Positions 1 to 9,089 of a DNA stretch of 64,000 nucleotides are shown here, piece by piece. Each line of letters starts with the position of its first letter. Position 1 is the stretch's first letter. Location of the stretch: contig JACKHT010000002.1 of NCBI GenBank assembly GCA_020638855.1, positions 372,001-436,000 of the forward strand, read 5' to 3'. The translations under genes and the position numbers were made by a program. Source of the stretch: Planctomycetota bacterium. Lineage in GTDB: Bacteria > Planctomycetota > UBA1135 > GCA-002686595. Under the pieces are notes generated by a model. That model was not told where the DNA came from. It saw only the letters and a program-made list of their open reading frames with translations, and ran no database searches.

Positions 1-1
1 C

Positions 2-1111
2 CGACTGGAGCATCGCCCTTTGGATGGCTTCGTCTTGGCCATCACCCCGTTCAACTTCACTTCGATCGCCGGTAACCTGCCCACGGCCCCGGCCATGCTG
101 GGCAACACCGCGCTCTGGAAGCCTTCGTCCACGTCGATCCTTTCGAACCACTACCTGATGAAGCTCTTGGAGGAGGCGGGCTTGCCGCCCGGGGTGGTCA
201 ACTTCATCCCCGGCAGCGGGCCGGTCGTGGGCGACATGTGCATGTCGGACCGGCGGCTGGGGGGAGTGCACTTCACGGGCTCGACGGGGGTATTCCAGAC
301 CATCTGGCGCACCGTCGGCGAGAACCTCGGCCACTACGCCCAGTACCCCCGCCTGGTGGGTGAAACCGGCGGCAAGGACTTCGTCTTGGCCCTGCCGGAT
401 TCCGAGCCCCAAGCCCTGGCCGTCGCGCTGGTGCGCGGCGCATTCGAGTTCCAGGGACAAAAGTGCTCGGCAGCCAGCCGCGCCTACGTGCCCAAGAGCC
501 TTTGGAACGACGTGAAGGACCGCATGGCGGCCATGATCGACGACATAAAGATGGGCGACATCACCGATTTCCACAACTTTGTGGGAGCCGTGATCGACGC
601 GAAGGCCTTCAAGAAGCATCGGGATGCGATCGAGGGCACCAAGCGCGATTCCACCGCCAAAGTCGTGCTCGGAGGACACACCGACGACAGCGAGGGCTAC
701 TTTGTGCAACCCACCGTGATCGAGGTGGCCGACCCGCGCCACGATTTGATGCGCACCGAGCTCTTCGGCCCGATCCTCACGGTCTATGTGTACGACGATG
801 CTCGCGTCGAAGAGACCTTGGAATTGTGCGCTACCACCAGCGAGTACGCCCTGACCGGGGCCATCTTCGGTCGCGACCGGATCGGCTTGCGGCGGGCGAT
901 GGAAGCCTTGCGCTTTGCCGCCGGCAACTTCTACATCAACGACAAGCCCACCGGGGCCGTCGTAGGCCAACAGCCTTTTGGTGGATCGCGCGCCTCAGGA
1001 ACCAACGACAAGGCGGGTTCGATCCTGAACTTGACCCGCTGGATCTCAGCCCGCTCGATCAAAGAGACGTTTGTGCCGCCGAAGGACTACCGCTATCCAT
1101 TCATGGAGTAA
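2..1111 (+). CDS. L-glutamate gamma-semialdehyde (P5C) dehydrogenase, 5'-truncated
   Basis: Aldehyde dehydrogenase that oxidises pyrroline-5-carboxylate/glutamate semialdehyde to glutamate with NAD+, the second step of proline breakdown. The frame is already open at base 2, so the N-terminal part lies outside the window; 369 residues remain, against about 540 in the ALDH4A1 family. Visible signatures are ITPFNFT near the start, the cofactor-loop FTGS motif, the general-base region GETGGKDF and the catalytic cysteine in FQGQKCSAASR, followed by the C-terminal QQPFGGSRASGTNDK segment. The motif spacing fits the stand-alone ALDH4 type rather than a PutA fusion, but PutA cannot be excluded because the front is missing. 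A strong hairpin follows the stop codon. Confidence 0.9.
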   Translation, partial: RLEHRPLDGFVLAITPFNFTSIAGNLPTAPAMLGNTALWKPSSTSILSNHYLMKLLEEAGLPPGVVNFIPGSGPVVGDMCMSDRRLGGVHFTGSTGVFQTIWRTVGENLGHYAQYPRLVGETGGKDFVLALPDSEPQALAVALVRGAFEFQGQKCSAASRAYVPKSLWNDVKDRMAAMIDDIKMGDITDFHNFVGAVIDAKAFKKHRDAIEGTKRDSTAKVVLGGHTDDSEGYFVQPTVIEVADPRHDLMRTELFGPILTVYVYDDARVEETLELCATTSEYALTGAIFGRDRIGLRRAMEALRFAAGNFYINDKPTGAVVGQQPFGGSRASGTNDKAGSILNLTRWISARSIKETFVPPKDYRYPFME

Positions 1112-1134
1112 CGGGAGGGTCGGAAGATCCTCCG

Positions 1135-1175
1135 CGCGGGCCGGTAGCCGATTGGCTACCGGCCCGCGGCCTTTT
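1135..1175 (+). terminator. Hairpin terminator after the P5C dehydrogenase gene
   Basis: A perfect 15-bp stem (arms 1135-1149 and 1154-1168) closes on a 4-base loop and is followed by CTTTT. It lies between convergent genes, so it may end transcription of the upstream plus-strand gene and also help terminate the minus-strand gene at 1214-3286. Confidence 0.75.
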
Positions 1176-1213
1176 GGGTGGAGTGTGGCGCTCCCGGGTC
1201 CAGCGTTCGGGCC

Positions 1214-3286
1214 TTACCGCACGCGGTGCAATTCCAGCACCAATTCCGCGGCCCCGTCGAGTTGGAAGTACTCGAACCGCACGGGGAGCAGCCCTGCTTC
1301 CAGGGGCACCACCACGTCCTTTTGGCGGGTCGCGTGCCAGGTCCAATCCTCGAACACGACCTGGTCACCAAACCAGATGCGGATGCCATCGTCCGACATC
1401 ACACTGAGTCGGTACGAAGCGCTTTCAGGCACGGTGATTTCGGTTTCAGCGATCAAGCCGAAACGAATCGGCGGGACACGCTTTTGGATTTCGGCCCCGG
1501 GCCGGGGTTCCAGGAAATGGTCGACCGTACGGCGCAAGATCGGGCTGTCACCCAGGGCCCGCCACAGATCCAAGTCCCCACGCGGATCCTGGGTTTCCGG
1601 ATCGAAGGGAAACCACCGTGCCTGCCAGCGAGCCGTAGCGAACAACCCGCCGGGTTGGCGCCGCATGGTCTTGCTTTCTCCCGAAGAAAAGTCCCAAGGC
1701 CCATACAGGCCCAGCTCGATCGTTTCCACACCCCCTTGGTACTCGGACAACACGCGTCCGGCCCCTTCGGGATACCCCGGGATGCGCGGGGCTTCCATCG
1801 ATTTGGCCACTTCCAGGCTGGCCGGCATGGTCCCCCCCCACAGCTTGAGCGAAACCCCTGACAGGTTGCCCGTAGGCATCACGCCGTTGGATCCCGCCAA
1901 CCAACCGACCACCGTGTCCTGCTCCGGAGCCGACTGCAGATCGTCCTCCGGCCCCAGCCAGGCCTGGATACGCTCCACATGCAACCGCTGGCGCTCCCCT
2001 AGGAATTGGTTCCCGGCAAAGGCCAGCGCCTGGCTATCGCGCCCCACCAAGTCTTGTCCATTGCTGTCAAAGCGATTGGCCAACACGTGGTGGTCGCGCG
2101 AGGCGCCCGAGAGGGGGGCCGCTTCCGCATCCCCATCCGCCGTCCCCCAAGCGATCTCCAAACCCACCTGGTTGCGCAGGATCTGGTTCTCGAACACCAC
2201 CGCTTTGGCCGAAGAAAACAGCGCAATCCCAGGACCCGAGACATCGGCCACCTCGTTGCCCAGGATCACCATGTCCTCGTCCCCTTGGCTGTACAAGCCG
2301 AAGTGGATCGCTTTGGAGAGCTGGTTGTTCTGCACCGTCGTACCCAAGGATTGGCGGGTTTGGACCCCCGCGTAGACGGCGTACTGGCAATCGTTGCCAA
2401 ACAAGCGATTGTCCCGGGGCCGGCTATCTGCGGTTCCAAAGAGGAAGACCCCCGATCCGCAATGCGTCATGCGGTTGAAAGCCACGCGGTTGCGCAGGCT
2501 AGCCCCGCCGATCAGCACCGCCGCGGAATTCTGACCGCTGGCGTAGGTGCCGTGCGAGTAGCCACGCACGTTGTACTCCAAACTGTTGAAGCCCACCGTA
2601 TTGTCGGAGCTTTGCACGATCACGACGCCGTAGGCCGAGAGGAACGAAAAGTCGTTGCCCGCTACGAGGCAATCCTTGCTTCCACTCATCCACAAACCGA
2701 TCGCCCCGTGTCGCGCGCGCGAACGCTGGACCAAGACATCGGCACTGTCAAAGATTTCAATGCCTGCCCGCATCCCTCCGCGGTCCTGGGCCAAACTATC
2801 CTCGGGTTGGAGCCAATCCGCCTGGCTATCCCGGGTCACGGTGCTCTCCAGAGGGGTGCCCCAAAACCCGTCCAGGGTGGTTTCCAAAACGCGCACGGTC
2901 CGGCACGCGCGAATCTGGATCGGAGTGGCGTAGCCGATCCAGGTTCCACCGAGAATCGTTACCGCCTCGCAGCTCTCGACCAACAGACCGACCCCTTTCC
3001 GATCGGCAATGTCTTCGCTCTCGGTTCCGACCAAGGCCACTTGGCGCAAATCGACGGTGACATCGTGCAGGTTCGAAAGGCGGATCACGCCCTCTTCCAA
3101 CGCCCCTTCCAGCGGGGGCAACAAATAGGTTCCGGGAAGGATTTGGCTGGGTCCCATCACCCGCAGGACCTGTCCAGCGAGGGGCGTGAGGACGGCGGTT
3201 TGGGGTTTGCCGTCATCCACCTGGGTCGCCCGTGACGGCGAACAGGCACCCAGGGGCAACAACAGAAGGCAAAGGAGGGCGCGCAT
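1214..3286 (-). CDS. Secreted lipoprotein with parallel beta-helix repeats and a C-terminal PA14-like domain
   Basis: 690 residues. The chosen ATG gives a short signal peptide with a lipobox ending LPLGAC, so Cys15 would be lipidated. Residues of roughly 60-440 are repeats of the NosD/pectate-lyase beta-helix type, with recurring short motifs such as LRNRVAFNRM, PRDNRLFGND and VVFENQILRNQVG. The last 120 or so residues resemble a PA14 domain (SDDGIRIWFGDQVV, then VPLEAG and RFEYFQ). Such combinations usually bind or process carbohydrate at the cell surface; no catalytic residues can be assigned. The open frame continues far upstream opposite nadA, but those residues have no signal peptide and I treat them as non-coding shadow. 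Confidence 0.75.
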   Translation of the reverse strand: MRALLCLLLLPLGACSPSRATQVDDGKPQTAVLTPLAGQVLRVMGPSQILPGTYLLPPLEGALEEGVIRLSNLHDVTVDLRQVALVGTESEDIADRKGVGLLVESCEAVTILGGTWIGYATPIQIRACRTVRVLETTLDGFWGTPLESTVTRDSQADWLQPEDSLAQDRGGMRAGIEIFDSADVLVQRSRARHGAIGLWMSGSKDCLVAGNDFSFLSAYGVVIVQSSDNTVGFNSLEYNVRGYSHGTYASGQNSAAVLIGGASLRNRVAFNRMTHCGSGVFLFGTADSRPRDNRLFGNDCQYAVYAGVQTRQSLGTTVQNNQLSKAIHFGLYSQGDEDMVILGNEVADVSGPGIALFSSAKAVVFENQILRNQVGLEIAWGTADGDAEAAPLSGASRDHHVLANRFDSNGQDLVGRDSQALAFAGNQFLGERQRLHVERIQAWLGPEDDLQSAPEQDTVVGWLAGSNGVMPTGNLSGVSLKLWGGTMPASLEVAKSMEAPRIPGYPEGAGRVLSEYQGGVETIELGLYGPWDFSSGESKTMRRQPGGLFATARWQARWFPFDPETQDPRGDLDLWRALGDSPILRRTVDHFLEPRPGAEIQKRVPPIRFGLIAETEITVPESASYRLSVMSDDGIRIWFGDQVVFEDWTWHATRQKDVVVPLEAGLLPVRFEYFQLDGAAELVLELHRVR

Positions 3287-3451
3287 GGAGCTCGGTAGGG
3301 TTCTCGTCGGGGGGCGGCAAAAGGCCGGACCCCTAGCCAACCGCAGCCGCCACCTCGATTCCAGGGCCGAGCGAGGCAAAAGGACCCGGGCGTACCCCTT
3401 GCGGGCCCCAGGGACTATTCTGGGAATGCCCCTCCCCCCCGCGCACCCTCC

Positions 3452-4795
3452 ATGGCCCATTCCCAGTCTCCCCTGCTTCCCACCAGCGGCATCGAACTCG
3501 AGCCGGGCATGCCCGTCTGCCAGACCGACTTGCCGCTCGATTGGTACCAGTCCGAATTCCGCCCCTACGCCGAGGAGTACTTGGCCCTTCCGGACCGGAC
3601 CCCCGAGACCGTCCTGCCTTGGCTCGACCGCTACGTGCGCCCGGCCCTCGACCATTTTGGGGACTCGCTCTTGCTGTTGGCCCACTTCTACATGGGGGGC
3701 GAAATCGTCAAGTTGGTGGAGCGCTACGGCGGTGCCATCGCGGACAGCTACGCGCTCGCGCTCCAGGCCGCGCGCAACCCTGGCAAAAAGGTCATTGTCG
3801 AATCGGCCGTTCACTTCATGGCCGAAGCCGTCGCGATCCTGGCCCACGACGACCAACAGGTCTGGATCACCAACCCCAAGGCCGGTTGCACCATGGAGAT
3901 GCTGGCCAAGGACCACATGGTCTACCCAGTCGCGGACCAGCTGATCGAGCGCTACGGGGACGATCTCTTGGTGATTGCGTACATGAACACATCGGGCCGG
4001 CTCAAGGCCCTGGCCGGCAGCACGGGTGGTGCGGTCTGCACCTCGTCCAACGCCCACCTCGTCGTCGACTGGGCCCGCCAGCAGGGCAAGAAGATCCTGT
4101 TCGTCCCTGACCAGCACCTGGGGCGCAACACCGCTTGGAAGCTGGGCATGGACTTGGAGCGCCTCGTGACCCTGCCCAATCCCCAGATCTACGGTGGCGG
4201 CTACTCGCTCGACGATGGGACCATCGCCGGCGGAATCCCGGCGCTCGATCGCGCCGAAATGATCCTTTGGGGCTCCTATTGCGGGGTGCACACGATCTTC
4301 AGCGCCGATATGGTGCGCTGGTGGCAGGAACGTGGCTATCGGGTGCTCGTCCACCCGGAGTCTCCGCTGGAAGCCGTGCAAGCCGCCGATGGCGCGGGCA
4401 GTACGGCCTACCTTTGGAAGGCTGCCATGGAAGCACCCAAGGGGTCCAAGCTCGTGATCGGCACCGAAGGCCACTTCGTGCGCAATGCCGCCCACGAAGC
4501 CCAAAAGCGGGGCGTGGAGATCCACCACTTGGCCGACATCCCCGACCCTTCCTTCGGTACATCCGGCTGCGGCTGCGCCACCATGAGCCGCAACGACCCG
4601 CCGCACCTGGCGGGCATGCTCGACCTATTGCGACTTGGCAAGGGACCCGACATCAATCGAGTCTTGGCGGGCGACAACGTTGACGAAAGAACGGGCCGAC
4701 GAGACCGTTTGGAAGGCCGCGAGCGCAGTGAGTTGATCGAACATGCCAAAGCGTCGCTCGAACGCATGATTGCGATCACCGAGGCGGGGGACTGA
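3452..4795 (+). CDS. nadA: Quinolinate synthase
   Basis: Condenses iminoaspartate with dihydroxyacetone phosphate to quinolinate in de novo NAD synthesis; a cytoplasmic [4Fe-4S] enzyme. The 447 residues show the family signatures AHFYMGGEIVKL, GCTMEMLA, CTSSNA, FVPDQHLGRN, HPESP, GSTAYLWK and the terminal GCGCATMSRNDP. Candidate cluster ligands are Cys146, Cys277 (SYCGVH) and one of Cys373/Cys375. That is the long, Bacillus-like arrangement with a CxC near the C-terminus. No nadB or nadC lies nearby, so the gene is unlinked from the rest of its pathway. There is no convincing Shine-Dalgarno in front of the ATG. Confidence 0.95.
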   Translation: MAHSQSPLLPTSGIELEPGMPVCQTDLPLDWYQSEFRPYAEEYLALPDRTPETVLPWLDRYVRPALDHFGDSLLLLAHFYMGGEIVKLVERYGGAIADSYALALQAARNPGKKVIVESAVHFMAEAVAILAHDDQQVWITNPKAGCTMEMLAKDHMVYPVADQLIERYGDDLLVIAYMNTSGRLKALAGSTGGAVCTSSNAHLVVDWARQQGKKILFVPDQHLGRNTAWKLGMDLERLVTLPNPQIYGGGYSLDDGTIAGGIPALDRAEMILWGSYCGVHTIFSADMVRWWQERGYRVLVHPESPLEAVQAADGAGSTAYLWKAAMEAPKGSKLVIGTEGHFVRNAAHEAQKRGVEIHHLADIPDPSFGTSGCGCATMSRNDPPHLAGMLDLLRLGKGPDINRVLAGDNVDERTGRRDRLEGRERSELIEHAKASLERMIAITEAGD

Positions 4796-4812
4796 ACGCT
4801 TCCGGCGCTTGC

Positions 4813-5118
4813 ATGCAGCCTCCCCCCACGACTTCGCAGCCTTCCGATTCGGCTCCGGAACCGGAGCGATGGTTTGTGTACGTTCTGCGCTCCAAAGCGC
4901 GACCGGTCACCTACGTGGGCATCACCAAGGAAGTCACGGCGCGCCTGGAACAGCACAACGGACTCCAAAAGGGCGGCGCCAAATCCACCCGGGCCGCTCG
5001 GCCTTGGGAAGTCGCCCGCACATTGGGTCCGTTCGCCACGCGCGGGGAGGCCCAAGCGCTCGAGCACCAACTCAAGCAACTCCCCGCGATCCAACGGCTG
5101 AATCCTTCGTCGTCCTAG
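4813..5118 (+). CDS. GIY-YIG domain protein (YhbQ/UPF0213-like)
   Basis: 101-residue protein made almost entirely of one GIY-YIG nuclease fold: WFVYVLRSK and TYVGITKEVTARLEQHN supply the paired Tyr and Arg signature, and a downstream Glu sits in GEAQALEHQLKQL. Members of this small-protein family are putative structure-selective endonucleases with poorly known roles. It begins 17 nt after nadA on the same strand and is probably cotranscribed, though no functional link is evident. It ends just before the convergent VCBS gene. Confidence 0.8.
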   Translation: MQPPPTTSQPSDSAPEPERWFVYVLRSKARPVTYVGITKEVTARLEQHNGLQKGGAKSTRAARPWEVARTLGPFATRGEAQALEHQLKQLPAIQRLNPSSS

Positions 5119-5169
5119 ATTCGGCTCGCATCCCCGATCCCTCAAGGCGACCCGGGGCCAAGGCAAACC

Positions 5170-6777
5170 CTATTGGAACGTCACCTCGATCGCGTCGGTG
5201 AAGTTGGAGGTGGTAGCAACCGGGTCGCGGTGCCAAGCCTGAAAGGTGCGCGTTTCCCCAGCCAGGATCGGGCCCGGTCCGCTGGCGGAAGGCACCGAAG
5301 CAAGGTCCACGGGCAAGACCATCGTGCCCGCCGTGTCGGTGAGAAAGATCTGCGCCAATGCGTTGAAGCGCCCGATCGAGCCCCCCACGCAAAGGGGGCC
5401 CGAGCTCCCGGGCGGAACAATGCCGGGCATGGCAGCGGTTCCCACCAAGAAGTAGCCAAACACTCCCGTGGGTAGATCGGATGCGACCAGATGGGTCAAG
5501 GCTTGCCCCACTTGGTCGGAACCAGTCAGCGCGATACGACCGGGGAGTCCGCTCGAGTTGGCCGTCGTCGAGCAGACCGTGCTGACGGGCGCGCCGAATT
5601 CCCGCCCGTTGCGATGCCAAAGAATTTGGCCCGTGCTACCGGTTGCGACCCGCGTTCCGACCACATCCAAATCCCCATCGCGATCCAAGTCCCCAATCCC
5701 CATGCCGATCCGTGCTTGATCCGTGTTGCCGCTGCGCAAGTCTGTGCGCGGCCCAAGGGTCCCGTTGCCGAGGTTTTCAAACGCGGCGATGCGGGTCAGC
5801 GTGTCCACCCCGTTGGTGTTGCTCGGGCGCATCAAAACCACAAAGTCTCCATCGCCGTCGCCATCCAGATCCCGCGCGGCCGCATCGTAGTAGAAGCTAC
5901 TGCCGGGCACGGGGTGCGGCGCCAACAACCCTTGCGCAGGTCCAAAGGCGGTCGATCCCTGGTTTTCAGACCAATCCACCGATCCTCCTCCCACCAAAAT
6001 CACATCCAAATCCCCATCCCCATCCATGTCCGCAGGGACGGGTTGCTGGCTAGCCGGAATCGAGCCCACAGCGACCAAGGACAGGTTGCCGGGGGTCGAC
6101 TGGTTGCGGAACCAAGGATTGGTTGCGAAGTCCCGCGAAGGACTCAACACATCCAAGTCCCCATCCCCGTCGAGGTCGCCCAGACCGAAGCGCCCCGTGT
6201 TCGAACTGGTCGTGAGCGTTTGGACAAAGGCAAAACCCGTGCCGGTTCCCCGGTACAAAACCAGCGTCTCGTACCCAAGCCCCGATCCGTCGTTGGTGCT
6301 TGCCAGCATTTCCGGATACCCGTCCCCATCCAAGTCGTGGAACTCCGCTTGGGTACCCAGGGTGTCATTGGCGTTGGGGCGTGCGAACGGATGGGCCACC
6401 CAGCCGCCCCCTTGCCCATCGTTTTCCAACCAAACCGGATCGGCCGCACCCGTGTTCCAAGACGCCACCACATCCAGATCGCCGTCAGCATCCACGTCGC
6501 ACAAGCGAGCTAAGTACGGCGAGGAGACCAACAGCACCACATGTCCCACAAAGGTGCTGTTCGAGTCGATGTTCTCAAACCAACTGATCGCGCCGGTTTG
6601 TAGCCCGCCGAATAGGACGTCTCCATCGCCGTCGCCATCCAGATCCCCCACATCCACCTGGACCGTGGACCCCATCGAAAGCAGGGGAAACAGGGTCTGT
6701 TCAGACCAAGGATTCTGGGCCCAAGCCAAGGAAATCAGACCCAGGGGCAGGCAACGCAACAGGCAGGAATAGGACAT
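5170..6777 (-). CDS. Secreted FG-GAP/VCBS repeat protein with Planctomycete-type C-terminal domain
   Basis: 535 residues starting at an ATG that gives a clean signal peptide cleaved near LAWAQ; CTGGAG lies at ribosome-binding distance. The body carries many calcium-binding-like repeats of the type GDLDGDGDxD (for example near residues 45-55, 90-97, 135-145, 190-200, 235-245 and 315-325), which form beta-propeller blades. The last 120 or so residues form a separate beta-rich domain starting around GLPGRIALTGS and ending AIEVTFQ. I recall similar C-terminal domains on many secreted Planctomycete proteins, which suggests a shared sorting or anchoring function; that is inference. No enzymatic motif was seen. 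Convergent with the GIY-YIG gene. Confidence 0.85.
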   Translation of the reverse strand: MSYSCLLRCLPLGLISLAWAQNPWSEQTLFPLLSMGSTVQVDVGDLDGDGDGDVLFGGLQTGAISWFENIDSNSTFVGHVVLLVSSPYLARLCDVDADGDLDVVASWNTGAADPVWLENDGQGGGWVAHPFARPNANDTLGTQAEFHDLDGDGYPEMLASTNDGSGLGYETLVLYRGTGTGFAFVQTLTTSSNTGRFGLGDLDGDGDLDVLSPSRDFATNPWFRNQSTPGNLSLVAVGSIPASQQPVPADMDGDGDLDVILVGGGSVDWSENQGSTAFGPAQGLLAPHPVPGSSFYYDAAARDLDGDGDGDFVVLMRPSNTNGVDTLTRIAAFENLGNGTLGPRTDLRSGNTDQARIGMGIGDLDRDGDLDVVGTRVATGSTGQILWHRNGREFGAPVSTVCSTTANSSGLPGRIALTGSDQVGQALTHLVASDLPTGVFGYFLVGTAAMPGIVPPGSSGPLCVGGSIGRFNALAQIFLTDTAGTMVLPVDLASVPSASGPGPILAGETRTFQAWHRDPVATTSNFTDAIEVTFQ

Positions 6778-7204
6778 AGAAGAACTCCAGGTGAGGGACC
6801 CATGCAGGCTCCCACGGCTCCCGCCAACCGTCAAGTTGCGAGTCGGTCATGCCACACGAACATGCGAAGGCGCGTGGTCCGGGCAGGCCAAGCTCGGGTT
6901 CCCTGCTCGATCACAGCCTTGCGTGGATCTCAAGGCCATGGGACTGCCTCCCTGTTGGCACCGGCTCGTTGTGGGCACCGGCTCGTTCCAGCCAAAGGCT
7001 CGTTGGAGTCCGCGGCCGGCGCTGCTAGGTCCCCTTCGGTGCAGCCGGTTGGCAAGGGATCGGGCTCCAACGGGGCTCCGCTGGCCACAGAGCTGGGCCC
7101 GGAGAGCCGCAGGATCGGTCGGGAGCTTCCCGGAAGGCCCGGAATCGGTGGCGCACCCCGGCACACCCGTGCAGCCGCCGCTCCTGCTGCGTACACTCGC
7201 GGGC
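6778..7204. other. Intergenic region between divergent genes
   Basis: About 430 bases between the minus-strand VCBS gene and the plus-strand deoxyhypusine-synthase-like gene. It must hold both promoters, but I could not identify convincing -35/-10 pairs. A 14-base direct repeat GGCACCGGCTCGTT occurs at 6957-6970 and 6974-6987, with a shorter echo at 6997-7004. The plus-strand frame of the next gene stays open across this region, yet the translated residues there look non-coding. Confidence 0.5.
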
Positions 7205-8446
7205 ATGTCCCCTACCCGTCAAGACCAACGCAGCGGCTGCCCCCAAGGCGGCGAGCCCCTGCGCCACAAAAGCGTTCTAGAGGTTCGCCACCTCGACCAC
7301 CTGCTCGAATCGTGCCTACCCAGTTTCGGGGGGGCCTACCTGCGGCGGATCTGGACATTGCTGGACCAAGCCGTGGGGCGCGGCGTGCCGATGACCCTGG
7401 CTGTGGCTGGCCCGGTCACCGCTAGTGGCCAGCACATCGCATGGCTCAACCCGCTGCTCGACACCGGTTGGTTCTGCCTGATTTCTACGACCGATGCGGT
7501 TTGTTACCACGACGGACACCGCAGCCTGGATTCCGCCGCCGAGCACCCCTTCCACGAAGTGCCGATTTTTGGTGACGATGGCGCCCTGCGCGACGATCGC
7601 ACCATCCGCATCACGGACATCGGATTCGACGAAGACGTCCTACTCGATCAGGACCAGTTCCTGACCCACTGCCTGCTGCGTCCAGAGTTCCAAAAAACCA
7701 TGGCTGGCCCCGAAATGCGGCACAAACTGGGTGCTTGCTACGCCGAGCAGGAAGCCAAGGTCGGGGCCCCCGAAGGATTGCTCGCCCTCTGCCACCGCAA
7801 AGCGATCCCGATCTTCGTTGGCGCCCCCGCCGATGGTTCGGTCTTCCTGAACTCGGTCAAACTGTGGGCGCTCGCTCGGGCGGGCAGGATCGAGTACCGC
7901 TTCGCACTCGACCTGCACCACGAGGTGCTCGAATCCTGCGCCTACCACCTGTGGGGTCAAACGGAATCGGAAGCGGGAGCCCTGGGCACCCTGGTTTTGG
8001 GCGGCGGTGTTCCCAAGAATTTCAACCTGCAACCCGAACCCGCCCTGAGCCAAATCCTGGGCTTCGACGAGATCTCGGGCTACCTGTACGACATCCAGAT
8101 CACGAGCGCTCCGGTCACCGATGGTTCGCTGTCCTCCTGCCCGCCAGCCGAGGCCGTGACCTGGGGCAAGGTCGACAAGGACTCCTTCCAGCGCACGACC
8201 GAATCCATGCAGGCCGATTACTCGATGGTGATGCCTTTGCTGACCAAGGCTTTGCTCGACAAGCGCGCCCGGCTCGCGGAACTACGCGACCGGTTGGGCA
8301 TGGAGACCCTCCTGCAGCGTCACCCCGAAGCCGCCGGCTACCTGCGTGATGCGGAGGGCTACCGCTTGTACGACCAACGCGATCGCCTGCTCGCCTCGCT
8401 CGAAGCCAAAATCGCCCAGTCCGCCGACGAGCTCCTTCCCTCCTAA
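7205..8446 (+). CDS. Deoxyhypusine synthase family protein
   Basis: 413 residues. The protein aligns by motif with deoxyhypusine synthase: MTLAVAGPVTASG and a cluster ending STTDAVCYHD in the N-terminal half, DDRTIRITDIGFDEDVLLDQD in the middle, then LVLGGGVPKNFNLQPEP and EAVTWGKVD containing the lysine that forms the enzyme-imine intermediate, followed by MVMPLLTKAL. Family enzymes transfer the aminobutyl group of spermidine. Bacteria lack the eIF5A substrate, and bacterial homologues are thought to make homospermidine or related polyamines, so the real acceptor here is open. First gene of a tight operon with the PARP-type zinc-finger gene (11-nt gap) and a VOC gene. The start was chosen at the ATG just before homology begins. 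Confidence 0.85.
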   Translation: MSPTRQDQRSGCPQGGEPLRHKSVLEVRHLDHLLESCLPSFGGAYLRRIWTLLDQAVGRGVPMTLAVAGPVTASGQHIAWLNPLLDTGWFCLISTTDAVCYHDGHRSLDSAAEHPFHEVPIFGDDGALRDDRTIRITDIGFDEDVLLDQDQFLTHCLLRPEFQKTMAGPEMRHKLGACYAEQEAKVGAPEGLLALCHRKAIPIFVGAPADGSVFLNSVKLWALARAGRIEYRFALDLHHEVLESCAYHLWGQTESEAGALGTLVLGGGVPKNFNLQPEPALSQILGFDEISGYLYDIQITSAPVTDGSLSSCPPAEAVTWGKVDKDSFQRTTESMQADYSMVMPLLTKALLDKRARLAELRDRLGMETLLQRHPEAAGYLRDAEGYRLYDQRDRLLASLEAKIAQSADELLPS

Positions 8447-8457
8447 CGCCCAGCCCC

Positions 8458-9084
8458 ATGACCGACGACACCACCGAATCGGGCCCGACCGCCCCCTACC
8501 TGATCGAAGGCGCGCGCTCCTCGCGGGCCAAGTGCAAAACCTGCCGCAAACCGATCTTGAAGGACACCCTGCGACTGGGCATTTTGGTCGAAGGGCCCTT
8601 TGGAACCGGCTACATGTGGCACCACCTGCCTTGTGCAGCGCGCAACCAGTTCCCCAAGGTCGAAGAAGCCTATGCCCAGGAGGCCTGGGGTGATGTGGCC
8701 AGCCTGCCGGATGAGCTCCCGAGCCTGGAAGATCTGAACCATCTACGCGAAGCCGCTGAGACCAAGAAGAAGGCGCGCAAGGTGCTGCCCTACGCCGAGC
8801 ACGATCCCTCGGGCCGGGCCAAGTGCAAGCACTCAGGCGAACCCATTCCTAAGGGGTCCCTGCGGGTGGCGCTCGGACAGGAAGTCGAATTTGGCGGGCA
8901 AACCCGCGTCAGCCCGTTCCTTGTATTGCCCAGCCAGGTGGGCGAAGCTTTGCAGGTGCCGGGTATCGTGCCCGGCCGCGAAGTGGACCCGCTCGACTTG
9001 ATGGAACACCTGCGCACCAACTCGCCCGACCTGGACGAGAACGACTGGACCGTACTGGAAGCCGAAATCGGCTCGATGGAGTGA
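8458..9084 (+). CDS. PARP-type zinc-finger protein
   Basis: 208 residues with no catalytic domain recognised. Residues 14-60 match the PARP/DNA-ligase III zinc finger (zf-PARP): YLIEGARSSRAKCKTC, KDTLRLG and WHHLPC supply a Cys26-Cys29-His56-Cys59 ligand set in the right order and spacing. This finger binds DNA breaks in eukaryotes. Residues about 110-155 look like a second, degenerate copy (GRAKCKHS, IPKGSLRVALG) in which the second Cys is Ser and the His/Cys pair is lost. The two halves are linked by a charged helix. It sits between the deoxyhypusine-synthase-like gene and the VOC gene, almost without gaps. A nucleic-acid-binding role is inferred only from the finger. Confidence 0.75.
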   Translation: MTDDTTESGPTAPYLIEGARSSRAKCKTCRKPILKDTLRLGILVEGPFGTGYMWHHLPCAARNQFPKVEEAYAQEAWGDVASLPDELPSLEDLNHLREAAETKKKARKVLPYAEHDPSGRAKCKHSGEPIPKGSLRVALGQEVEFGGQTRVSPFLVLPSQVGEALQVPGIVPGREVDPLDLMEHLRTNSPDLDENDWTVLEAEIGSME

Positions 9085-9089
9085 CCCCT

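Noticed and set aside
3287..4606. A long minus-strand frame opposite nadA joined to the beta-helix lipoprotein frame
   Set aside because: It has no homology or signal peptide and mirrors nadA codons; the lipoprotein has a better start with lipobox at 3286.
6791..7204. N-terminal extension of the deoxyhypusine-synthase-like protein
   Set aside because: The frame is open but the residues are Pro/Arg-rich, unlike the family, and the ATG at 7205 precedes the first homologous segment.
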